From DATDOY01 sp035293045 (GTDB lineage Bacteria; Actinomycetota; Acidimicrobiia; IMCC26256; JACPCJ01), in the NCBI GenBank assembly GCA_035293045.1, contig DATDOY010000143.1, positions 1-5,633 of the forward strand: DNA of 5,633 bases, in the 5' to 3' direction. Under the pieces are notes generated by a model that searched no databases, was not told where the DNA came from, and worked only from the letters and a program-made list of their open reading frames with translations. Below, piece by piece: positions 1 through 5,214 of the stretch. Position 1 is the stretch's first letter. Every line of letters starts with the position of its first letter. The translations under genes were made by a program, and so were the position numbers.

Positions 1-348
1 GTTGGGGTCGTCGGCCTTGGCGAAGACGGCCTGGAGGATCTCGACCGCCGTCATGCCGAGGGTGAGCATGAGCGCGGTGTCGCGGTAGTACGGGCACACG
101 ACGGACTGGGCGGCGCGCAAGGCCCACCCGCACCCGATCTGAGCGCCCTCGTGGCCCTGGCACGACACGACGAAGGCTGCCCGGCCCTGGCGGTTGAGCG
201 CCCACACCCGCTGGTCGAGCTTTCGCGCCAGCAGGAGCAAGCGATACATCTCGAGGAGTTCCGAGGGCTTGAGACCGACCTCGGTGTGCCGTTCCACGAG
301 ATGGAAAGTCGAGAGGTCCTGCTCATCGGTCGGGGGGGCGTATGCCAT
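1..348 (-). CDS. 2-oxoacid dehydrogenase E1 component, alpha subunit (N-terminal part, cut by window edge)
   Basis: First 116 codons of a thiamine-diphosphate-dependent E1 alpha subunit, the enzyme part that decarboxylates a 2-oxoacid and passes the acyl group to the lipoyl E2 subunit. Seen: the segment LYRLLLLARKLDQRVWALNR-like helix (about residues 33-53), then RQGRAAFVVSCQGHEGAQIG (about 53-72), CPYYRD (85-90), and FAKADDPN at the edge. These follow the conserved N-terminal order of pyruvate and branched-chain E1 alpha proteins. The cofactor motif (GDG...N) would lie outside the window. The ATG is chosen because AGGAGGAAGG (351-360) sits directly upstream. It follows the Leu/Val dehydrogenase by 44 nt on the same strand, so a branched-chain 2-oxoacid dehydrogenase is more likely than pyruvate dehydrogenase, but the visible residues cannot separate the two. 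E1 beta and E2 would be expected beyond the left edge. Confidence 0.9.
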   Translation of the reverse strand, partial: MAYAPPTDEQDLSTFHLVERHTEVGLKPSELLEMYRLLLLARKLDQRVWALNRQGRAAFVVSCQGHEGAQIGCGWALRAAQSVVCPYYRDTALMLTLGMTAVEILQAVFAKADDPN

Positions 349-350
349 TG

Positions 351-360
351 CCTTCCTCCT
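351..360 (-). promoter_or_regulatory. Strong ribosome binding site for E1 alpha
   Basis: On the minus strand the sequence reads AGGAGGAAGGCAATG, a full anti-16S match placed just ahead of the start codon. It fixes the E1 alpha start at 348. Confidence 0.85.
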
Positions 361-365
361 GCGTG

Positions 366-383
366 CCGGCGTTCGAGCGCCGG
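366..383. repeat. Perfect intercistronic hairpin between vdh and E1 alpha
   Basis: CCGGCG (366-371) and CGCCGG (378-383) form a perfect 6-bp G/C stem with a 6-nt loop. It lies inside the 44-nt gap between the dehydrogenase stop and the E1 alpha ribosome site, in the untranslated part of the presumed shared transcript. There is no T-run after it on the minus strand, so a strong terminator is unlikely. It may stabilise the upstream message or tune the ratio of the two enzymes; that role is inference. Confidence 0.5.
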
Positions 384-392
384 GTCGACGTC

Positions 393-1520
393 CTATCTCC
401 GTTGATGGGTCGCGTGGGGTGCGCGTTCCTCGCGCGGGGGAAGGCCCGAGTGGTCCCCCTTGGCAATCCGCTCCTGCGCTATTCGGTCTGCGGCTGAGGC
501 CGTCGTGATCCTTTCACGCTCGGCCCGGTCGAGAACAGCCCTTGTGTTGTCGAAGACGCGCAACACCGCGGCTTCGGCCTCGGTCCACGAATAGGGTCGG
601 CCGATCTCGAAGGCGATGTTGATGACGCCGCCGGCGTTGGCGACGTAGTCGGGGATGTAGAGGACTCTGGCCCGATCGAGGAGATCGCCGCACTCGGGGG
701 TCGCGAGTTGGTTGTTCGCGCTTCCCACCACGGCTGCGCAGCGCAACTCGGGGATGGTCGCGGGATTGAGGCCCGCCCCAAGGGCGCACGGGCTGAACAG
801 GTCGCACTCGACCGCGTGGGCCTTCTCCGGGGGGACGATCTCCACGCTCGCGGGGAGCGCGGCGAGCGCGGCGTCGCTGACGTCGCCGGCGGTCACCCGG
901 CAGCCGGCGTCGACGAGGTGGTGCACGAGCGCTCCGCCGACTTTGCCCGCCCCGAGCACGACCACGTGACGCCCGGCGAGATCGGTGGTGGCCCACAGCC
1001 GCTCGGATGCCGCCCGCATGGCGGCGAGGACGCCGATGGCCGTCGCCGGACTCGGGTCGCCCGATCCCCCGTGCTCGACCGCCTTGCCGGTGACGAACGG
1101 GGTCTCCTCGGCGATGATCTCCATGTCGGCCACCGTCGAGCCGACGTCCTCGGTCGTGTAGTAGCGACCCGAAAGGGAGTCCACGAACTTGGCGTACGAC
1201 CGGAGGAGCGCCTCGGTCTTGTCGCGCTTGGGGTCGCCGATCACCACGGCCTTGCCGCCGCCGAGGTCGAGTCCGGCCGCGGCTGACTTGTAGCTCATGG
1301 CTTTGGCGAGGCGGAGGACGTCGGCAACCGCCGCCTCCTCGCTCTCGAAGGGGTAGAACCGGGTGCCGCCGAGGGCGGGGCCGAGCCGGGTGGAGTGGAT
1401 GGCGATGATGGCCCGGAGGCCGACCTCGGGGGCCGACCAGTAGGCCACCTGCTCGTGGCCTTCGGTGCCCATCACGCCCATCACGCCCGACGCCACCGTT
1501 GCGGTGGGAACGATCTCCAT
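393..1520 (-). CDS. vdh: Glu/Leu/Phe/Val dehydrogenase, probably valine/leucine dehydrogenase
   Basis: A 375-aa NAD-dependent amino acid dehydrogenase that would oxidatively deaminate branched-chain amino acids to 2-oxoacids and ammonium in the cytoplasm. Dimerisation/catalytic domain: GPALGGTRFYP (47-57), MSYK (K78, substrate site), GLDLGGGK (K90, catalytic lysine) and TEDVG (D125). The Rossmann domain has GAGKVG (190-195), followed by SPCALG, SANNQLA and DYVANAGGVIN (291-301). Motif order, the GHEQV start of the fold and length match Streptomyces valine dehydrogenase (from memory, about 364 aa). The ATG is chosen for AGGAGG four bases upstream (1525-1530); the open frame continues to 1880 but that extension has no family similarity. 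The N-terminus carries a GVMGVMG repeat and the last 20 or so residues are a charged tail. Valine versus leucine preference cannot be read from sequence. The neighbouring E1 alpha gene supports a catabolic role. Confidence 0.9.
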   Translation of the reverse strand: MEIVPTATVASGVMGVMGTEGHEQVAYWSAPEVGLRAIIAIHSTRLGPALGGTRFYPFESEEAAVADVLRLAKAMSYKSAAAGLDLGGGKAVVIGDPKRDKTEALLRSYAKFVDSLSGRYYTTEDVGSTVADMEIIAEETPFVTGKAVEHGGSGDPSPATAIGVLAAMRAASERLWATTDLAGRHVVVLGAGKVGGALVHHLVDAGCRVTAGDVSDAALAALPASVEIVPPEKAHAVECDLFSPCALGAGLNPATIPELRCAAVVGSANNQLATPECGDLLDRARVLYIPDYVANAGGVINIAFEIGRPYSWTEAEAAVLRVFDNTRAVLDRAERERITTASAADRIAQERIAKGDHSGLPPREERAPHATHQRR

Positions 1521-1524
1521 GGTT

Positions 1525-1530
1525 CCTCCT
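1525..1530 (-). promoter_or_regulatory. Ribosome binding site for vdh
   Basis: The minus strand reads AGGAGGAACCATG. The consensus AGGAGG is four bases from the ATG, somewhat close but strong, and decides the start at 1520 over the much longer open frame. Confidence 0.8.
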
Positions 1531-1893
1531 CGGCGGCCGGGGATCGCCCGGGCCGTGTGTCGTGCGGGGAACAGCGAGGGATCGCCCGGCTGTCGCCCTT
1601 CGGTCCGATCGTATCGGCTCGGACGTTTCCGGGGGATGCCTGCCTGGGTACACAATCTGCGCAATTCGGGAGTCCGCGGCCGCAATAGCGGTTGCGCCGT
1701 CGTACACTTGGAAAAGCAGCGGAGGTGACTAGTTCGGCCGGAACGGCCATTTCGTCCGAGCGGACTATGGAGTACCAACCGCCGCTTGCCGTAACATAGC
1801 CCTACGAACCGGACACACGTCCTCGTACGACACATACAACACCGCCGGGTTCGCTGGCCTGCTGCAGACCGCAGGGGCACGTGCCCGACAACC
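1531..1893. promoter_or_regulatory. Divergent control region between vdh and bldC
   Basis: About 360 nt with no convincing gene, between two divergent genes, so promoters for both should lie here. Its centre (about 1620-1830) is less G/C-rich than the flanks. It holds several perfect hyphenated palindromes: CCGAT-CGT-ATCGG (1605-1617), CGCAA-N6-TTGCG (1681-1696), GGCCG-GAA-CGGCC (1736-1748), GTCCG-AG-CGGAC (1754-1765) and TCGTACGA (1823-1830). On the minus strand TACGAT (1608-1613) is a fair -10 candidate for vdh and lies inside the first palindrome; no matching -35 is clear. On the plus strand TAACAT (1792-1797) is a weak -10 candidate for bldC. Individual promoter calls are tentative. Confidence 0.5.
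1875..1886. repeat. 12-bp perfect palindrome in the bldC leader
   Basis: GGGCACGTGCCC is perfectly self-complementary with no spacer. It ends seven bases before the bldC ribosome site (GGGAGG, 1894-1899). A zero-loop palindrome is better suited to binding a dimeric protein on DNA than to forming an RNA hairpin, so an operator is the simplest reading. No binding protein can be named. Confidence 0.45.
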
Positions 1894-1899
1894 GGGAGG
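1894..1899 (+). promoter_or_regulatory. Ribosome binding site for bldC
   Basis: GGGAGG lies seven bases ahead of the ATG at 1907, an ideal distance that supports this start. Confidence 0.75.
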
Positions 1900-1906
1900 C
1901 ACCCAC

Positions 1907-2110
1907 ATGCAGGACCGTGAGGAGCACGAGCAGCTTCTGACCCCGTCGGAAGTCGCGGCCATGTTCCGCGTCAACCCCAAGACCGTGACCCGCTGGGCGC
2001 GCGCCGGAAAGATCTCGGCCATCCGCACCCTCGGTGGCCACCGTCGCTTCCGCGCATCGGAGATCAGGAAGTACCTCGAGCAGGTCGAGAGCGAGTCAGG
2101 TCTCGCCTGA
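1907..2110 (+). CDS. bldC: BldC-like MerR-type DNA-binding protein
   Basis: A 67-aa protein made almost only of one winged helix-turn-helix domain. After a charged N-terminus (MQDREEHEQ) comes LLTPSEVAAMFRVNPKTVTR (10-29), the helix-turn-helix, and WARAGKISAIRTLGGHRRFR (30-49), which ends in the wing. This is very close to Streptomyces BldC in both order and length (68 aa from memory). Full MerR proteins carry a long dimerisation helix and effector domain; these are absent, as in BldC. In Streptomyces BldC delays entry into development and binds DNA as head-to-tail multimers on direct repeats. Outside streptomycetes its role is not clear, and here it stands alone, divergent from vdh, so local regulation of amino acid breakdown is possible but unproven. 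The start is fixed by GGGAGG seven bases upstream. Confidence 0.92.
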   Translation: MQDREEHEQLLTPSEVAAMFRVNPKTVTRWARAGKISAIRTLGGHRRFRASEIRKYLEQVESESGLA

Positions 2111-2121
2111 TCGATTCCTGA

Positions 2122-2161
2122 TTGCCTGAGTGCCGGGCCTGGCCCCGGACCGCGCAGGCAA
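2122..2161 (+). terminator. Nested inverted repeat after bldC, candidate terminator
   Basis: An outer perfect stem TTGCCTG (2122-2128) / CAGGCAA (2155-2161) encloses a second hairpin CCGGG (2133-2137) / CCCGG (2144-2148). It begins 11 nt after the bldC stop. No T-run follows, so it is not a textbook intrinsic terminator, but T-poor terminators are common in high-GC actinobacteria. It could also protect the 3' end of the message. Confidence 0.45.
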
Positions 2162-2411
2162 CGGAACACTTCGACACCGCCCGGACGGCGGCGCACCGAA
2201 TCGCGAGAACTCGCGAGGACGGCCGCCGGTCCGGGCGTTGTCGCGCCGGTGGACGCGGGACCCGGAGAGGCACGGGGACGGCGCCCCGCAGCATGACGAG
2301 GAGCCGCGACCCGGAGGGGAGCGGCGAGCGAGCGCGAGGAGCGTCGTCCCCGTGGCTCGCCCACCTGTGCGGTGGAGCGGATTCGACCGAGGGAGCGCGT
2401 GGCGTGCCTGG
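2162..2411. other. Non-coding stretch between bldC and malic enzyme
   Basis: Open frames cross this stretch only because stop codons are rare at this base composition; none has family resemblance or a ribosome site. It holds a palindrome TCGCGAG-AA-CTCGCGA (2201-2216), a long-range inverted pair GGCGAGC (2323-2329) / GCTCGCC (2355-2361), and a GAGCG-rich run (about 2320-2345). It presumably carries upstream control for the malic enzyme gene. I cannot identify a known riboswitch or small RNA here. Confidence 0.4.
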
Positions 2412-2417
2412 TACCGT
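2412..2417 (+). promoter_or_regulatory. Candidate -10 of a leaderless malic enzyme promoter
   Basis: TACCGT is followed by eight bases and then the ATG at 2426. A TANNNT hexamer at this distance would put transcription start on or within about two bases of the start codon. No Shine-Dalgarno sequence is present before this ATG, which fits a leaderless message. A convincing -35 is not visible. Confidence 0.5.
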
Positions 2418-2425
2418 GCGCGGTC

Positions 2426-3841
2426 ATGCGCACACCGAACCCGTCGTACTCCGTTCACGTGCGCGTGCGCATCAAGGACACTCCGGGGGCCCTCGGGTCT
2501 CTCGCCACCGCCATCGGGGATGCCGGCGGCAACATTCGGGCCATCGACATCGTCGAGTCTGACGGCGGGGTTGTTCTCGAGGACCTTTCGGTCGATCTGC
2601 GCGACGAGGAGCACGCGGAGGAGATCAGGGCCGCTCTCACCGGCGTCGACGGCCTCGAGGTTCTCTCGATCGAGGACCGGACCTTCCTCATGCACGTCGG
2701 CGGGAAGATCGAGGTGACCTCGAAGGTGCCGCTGCGGAGCCGCGACGACCTGTCGATGGCGTACACGCCTGGCGTCGCCCGCATCTGCAACGCCATCGCC
2801 GCCAACCCCGACGAAGTGCGCCGCCTCACCATCAAGGCGAATTCGGTGGCCATCGTCACGGACGGCACGGCGGTCCTCGGGCTCGGCAACATCGGTCCGG
2901 CCGCCGCCCTGCCGGTGATGGAAGGCAAGGCGATGCTGTTCAAGGAGTTCGGCGGCATCGACGCCTTTCCGATCTGTCTCGACGTCGAGTCGCCGGACCA
3001 GATCGTCGAGACCGTCGCCCGCATCGCCCCGGTGTTCGGCGGCGTGAACCTCGAGGACATCAAGGCGCCGGAGTGCTTCGAGATCGAAGAGCAGCTCACG
3101 GAACTGCTCGACATCCCGATCTTCCACGACGACCAGCACGGCACGGCGGTCGTCACGATCGCCGCGCTCCGCAACGCGCTGAAGGTCGTGGACAAGAAGA
3201 TGGCCGACTTGAAGGTCGTGATCTCGGGCGTCGGGGCGGCCGGCGTCGCCATCACCAAGATGCTCCTGAGCGCGGGGGTGGAGAACGTCATCGGGGTGGA
3301 CTCCAAGGGCGCCGTCTACGAAGGGCGATCGGAGCTCAACCAGGCCAAGCGCTGGTTCGCCGACCACACCAACCCCGAGCAGCGCAAAGGCGCCATCTAC
3401 GAGGTCCTTCCCGGGGCCGACGTCTTCATCGGTGTTTCCGCGCCCGGCGTCTTGACCTACGACGACCTGCGGGTGATGAATCGCGACGCCATCGTGTTCG
3501 CGATGGCCAACCCGGATCCCGAGATCACGCCGGAGGAGGCGGGCGACCTCGCCGCGGTCATGGCCACGGGACGGTCCGACTACCCGAACCAGATCAACAA
3601 CGTGCTGTGCTTCCCGGGCATCTTCCGCGGTGCTCTCGACGCCGGCGCGCATTGCTTCACCGAGGAGATGAAGATGGCGGCGGCCGACGCCATCGCGTCC
3701 GTCGTGACCGAGAGTGAGTTGTCGCCGCACTACATCATTCCGTCGGTCTTCAACACCGAGGTGGTCGGCAGGGTCGCCCCGGCGGTGGCGCAAGCGGCGC
3801 GTGATTCGGGCGCGTGCCGGCCCGGCCCGGCGGGTCATTGA
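2426..3841 (+). CDS. Malic enzyme (NAD-type) with N-terminal ACT domain
   Basis: A 471-aa enzyme expected to decarboxylate L-malate to pyruvate with reduction of NAD(P), using Mg or Mn, in the cytoplasm. Residues about 8-84 form an ACT domain (KDTPGALGSLATAIGDAGGN, 17-36), followed by the junction DRTFLMHVGGKIEV, typical of the ACT-malic/malolactic fusion family. The catalytic core shows YTPGVARI (Y113), TDGTAVLGLGNIG, EGKAMLFKEFGG (K168 region), metal-site NLED (E210, D211) and FHDDQHGTA (D235, D236). The Rossmann fold has GVGAAG (268-273) with D292 after the second strand. SAPGVLT and FAMANPDPEI follow. The acidic D292 suits NAD, but cofactor choice is not certain. ATG 2426 is chosen because the ACT fold begins right after it; a start at 2372 would add residues without family support. 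ACT domains usually bind small effectors, often amino acids, so allosteric control is likely. It heads the three-gene plus-strand set. Confidence 0.93.
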   Translation: MRTPNPSYSVHVRVRIKDTPGALGSLATAIGDAGGNIRAIDIVESDGGVVLEDLSVDLRDEEHAEEIRAALTGVDGLEVLSIEDRTFLMHVGGKIEVTSKVPLRSRDDLSMAYTPGVARICNAIAANPDEVRRLTIKANSVAIVTDGTAVLGLGNIGPAAALPVMEGKAMLFKEFGGIDAFPICLDVESPDQIVETVARIAPVFGGVNLEDIKAPECFEIEEQLTELLDIPIFHDDQHGTAVVTIAALRNALKVVDKKMADLKVVISGVGAAGVAITKMLLSAGVENVIGVDSKGAVYEGRSELNQAKRWFADHTNPEQRKGAIYEVLPGADVFIGVSAPGVLTYDDLRVMNRDAIVFAMANPDPEITPEEAGDLAAVMATGRSDYPNQINNVLCFPGIFRGALDAGAHCFTEEMKMAAADAIASVVTESELSPHYIIPSVFNTEVVGRVAPAVAQAARDSGACRPGPAGH

Positions 3842-4581
3842 GCACCCAGGCGCCGCTCGCGGTGGTCACCTTCGACTACTGGAACACGCTCTGTTACGAG
3901 CCCGACATGGACCAGCGGCGCGAGCTCATCGCCGACGCCTGGCTGACGATCCTGACGGACGCCGGCGTGGAAGCCGACCGCGCCCACCTCGTCGACGCGT
4001 ACACCGCGGCCCGGGGCGAGTACTGGACGGCGTGGCACGAGAACCGGCAGTACACCGGAGAAGACGCGGCGCGACACTGCCTCGCGAGCCTCGAGGGTGA
4101 TGGCTCTCTTGCCCACCTCACCGACGCGCTCCTCGATGCGTTCTACGGCTGTGCCGAGACCGCGGAGGTGGTTCCCGTCGACGGAGTCGGCGACGCGTTG
4201 GAAGCGGTGCGCGACGCCGGGCTGCGCGTCGGGATCATCTGCGACGTCGGGCTCATGGCGTCGCGGTACCTTCGCTGGCACCTCCAACGCCACGACCTGC
4301 TGCGGTTCTTCGACCACTGGTCGTTCTCGGACGAGGTGGGGGTGTACAAGCCCGACCGGCGCATCTTCGACCACGCGCTCGCCGGACTCGGTGGCGTCCC
4401 CCCGACCGCGGCGGCCCACGTCGGCGACCGGCGCCGCACCGACGTGCAAGGGGCCATCGACATGGGGATGCGTGCCGTTCGCGTCACCGCCGTCTACGAC
4501 GACGACGATCCGGCGCAGGGCCCGGCGGGCGACTCCGTGATCTCGACCTATGACGAACTGCTTCCGGCGCTGGGTCTGTAG
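3838..4581 (+). CDS. HAD-superfamily hydrolase
   Basis: A HAD-fold hydrolase, 247 aa from a TTG start that overlaps the malic enzyme TGA (TTGA), which would couple their translation. A GTG at 3814 in the same frame is an alternative start (255 aa); neither has a clear ribosome site. Motif I is FDYWNTL with nucleophile D13 and T17. An alpha-helical cap follows (about 25-110). Motif II region is GIICDVG (132-138), motif III is the lysine of YKPDRRIF (K171), and motif IV is HVGDRRRTDVQGA (D197, D202). The second Asp of the classical DxDxT motif is Trp (W15) and the motif II Ser/Thr position is Cys. Such changes recur in one HAD branch from memory, and haloacid dehalogenases also lack the D+2 Asp. 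The substrate is unknown; a small phosphorylated metabolite is the default guess, weakened by the missing Asp. The next gene starts inside its 3' end. Confidence 0.88.
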   Translation: MSTQAPLAVVTFDYWNTLCYEPDMDQRRELIADAWLTILTDAGVEADRAHLVDAYTAARGEYWTAWHENRQYTGEDAARHCLASLEGDGSLAHLTDALLDAFYGCAETAEVVPVDGVGDALEAVRDAGLRVGIICDVGLMASRYLRWHLQRHDLLRFFDHWSFSDEVGVYKPDRRIFDHALAGLGGVPPTAAAHVGDRRRTDVQGAIDMGMRAVRVTAVYDDDDPAQGPAGDSVISTYDELLPALGL

Positions 4582-5074
4582 GGGCGCGGCGGTCGCGGTG
4601 CTTGCGCTCCCTGCGTGCGGGGGCGGCGGTGACGTCGAGGCGTCGTGTGGCGAAGTGGAGCGCGTGGTCGACTCCCGCGCCTCGGGACACGTCTTGGATG
4701 TCGACGCCGCGAAGTACGACCACCATCCGCCTGCGTCCGGTCCCCACTTCGGCGGCAAGCCCCCGAAGCCGGGCGTCTACGACGAGCCGATTCCCGAGGC
4801 CAAGCAGGTGCTCTCGCTCGAGGTCGGCGTGGTGGTCGTGCAGTACGACGAAGCCCTGGCCGGGGAGGCGGGCGGTCTCGAGGCGCTCGCGCGGGCCCGA
4901 GACGACGTCATCGTGGCGCCGGCGGCGACCCCGATCGACGGCGGCAGCCTCGTCGCCTTTACCGCGTGGCAGGTGCGCCGTCGGTGCGACGGACTTTCCG
5001 ACGACGTCGTCGCCGACGCGAAGGCGTGGATCGAGGAGTACGCAGGCGTGACCCCCGAGGAGTTCCGGGAGTAG
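4550..5074 (+). CDS. DUF3105-like putative lipoprotein
   Basis: A 174-aa exported protein. The N-terminus has arginines (RRWVCR), a short hydrophobic stretch (AAVAVLALPA, 13-22) and a lipobox LPAC with Cys23, then a Gly-rich spacer, so it is probably a lipid-anchored extracytoplasmic protein. The mature part follows the DUF3105 layout: SRASGHVLD (42-50), YDHHPPASGPHFGG (56-69), GVYDEPIP (75-82), LSLEVGVVVVQYDE (88-101), a segment VIVAPAATPI, a TAW block (138-140) with Cys146, and an ending VTPEEFRE resembling the family's C-terminal PE. The family's usual H-x-LEHG motif is here LSLEVG, so two histidines are missing (L88 and V92). Cys33 and Cys146 could form a disulphide. The function of DUF3105 is not known to me. 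The start overlaps the HAD gene by 32 nt, implying co-translation; no ribosome site is evident. Confidence 0.82.
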   Translation: MTNCFRRWVCRGAAVAVLALPACGGGGDVEASCGEVERVVDSRASGHVLDVDAAKYDHHPPASGPHFGGKPPKPGVYDEPIPEAKQVLSLEVGVVVVQYDEALAGEAGGLEALARARDDVIVAPAATPIDGGSLVAFTAWQVRRRCDGLSDDVVADAKAWIEEYAGVTPEEFRE

Positions 5075-5076
5075 CC

Positions 5077-5097
5077 CGCGGCGTCCGGGAAGCCGCG
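5077..5097 (+). terminator. Hairpin right after the DUF3105 gene, candidate terminator
   Basis: CGCGGC (5077-5082) and GCCGCG (5092-5097) form a perfect 6-bp stem with a 9-nt loop, beginning two bases after the stop codon. No T-run follows. Its position at the end of the three-gene set supports a terminator or message-end role, but the call rests on structure and place only. Confidence 0.4.
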
Positions 5098-5130
5098 TCG
5101 AACCGTCGATCGTTCGGGCGCCGGCTTGGC

Positions 5131-5136
5131 TATAGG
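5131..5136 (+). promoter_or_regulatory. Candidate -10 upstream of the small membrane protein
   Basis: TATAGG, preceded by TGGC, is the only A/T-rich hexamer in the 140-nt gap after the DUF3105 gene. It lies in the loop of a small inverted repeat CGGCT (5122-5126) / AGCCG (5137-5141). No -35 is clear. If used, it would start a transcript near 5143-5145. Confidence 0.3.
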
Positions 5137-5214
5137 AGCCGCGAGTGGGTTGCATTGGGGATCGGGCGGCAGACTCATAGGGCAGCACCGCCTCGCGAGG
5201 GAGCACCCGAAACC

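Noticed and set aside
1692..1697. TTGCGC near 1692 as a -35 for bldC
   Set aside because: No suitable -10 hexamer lies 16-19 bases downstream on the plus strand.
514..1707. 397-codon minus-strand frame overlapping vdh
   Set aside because: It is very rich in Arg, Pro and Gly and is out of frame with the clear dehydrogenase; a shadow.
1521..1880. Upstream extension of the vdh frame to 1880
   Set aside because: The extension has no similarity to the family and would ignore the strong AGGAGG at 1525-1530; it is just absence of stops in the control region.
2111..2425. Riboswitch or small RNA before the malic enzyme
   Set aside because: Several inverted repeats are present but no known riboswitch core is recognisable, and the likely leaderless start leaves no transcribed leader.
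2096..3838. 580-codon open frame on the minus strand opposite the malic enzyme
   Set aside because: It mirrors the malic enzyme codons, is rich in Arg, Asp, His and Val typical of antisense shadows in high-GC DNA, and has no family resemblance.
3835..4758. 307-codon minus-strand frame opposite the HAD gene
   Set aside because: Antisense shadow of the HAD and DUF3105 genes; composition and lack of motifs argue against coding.
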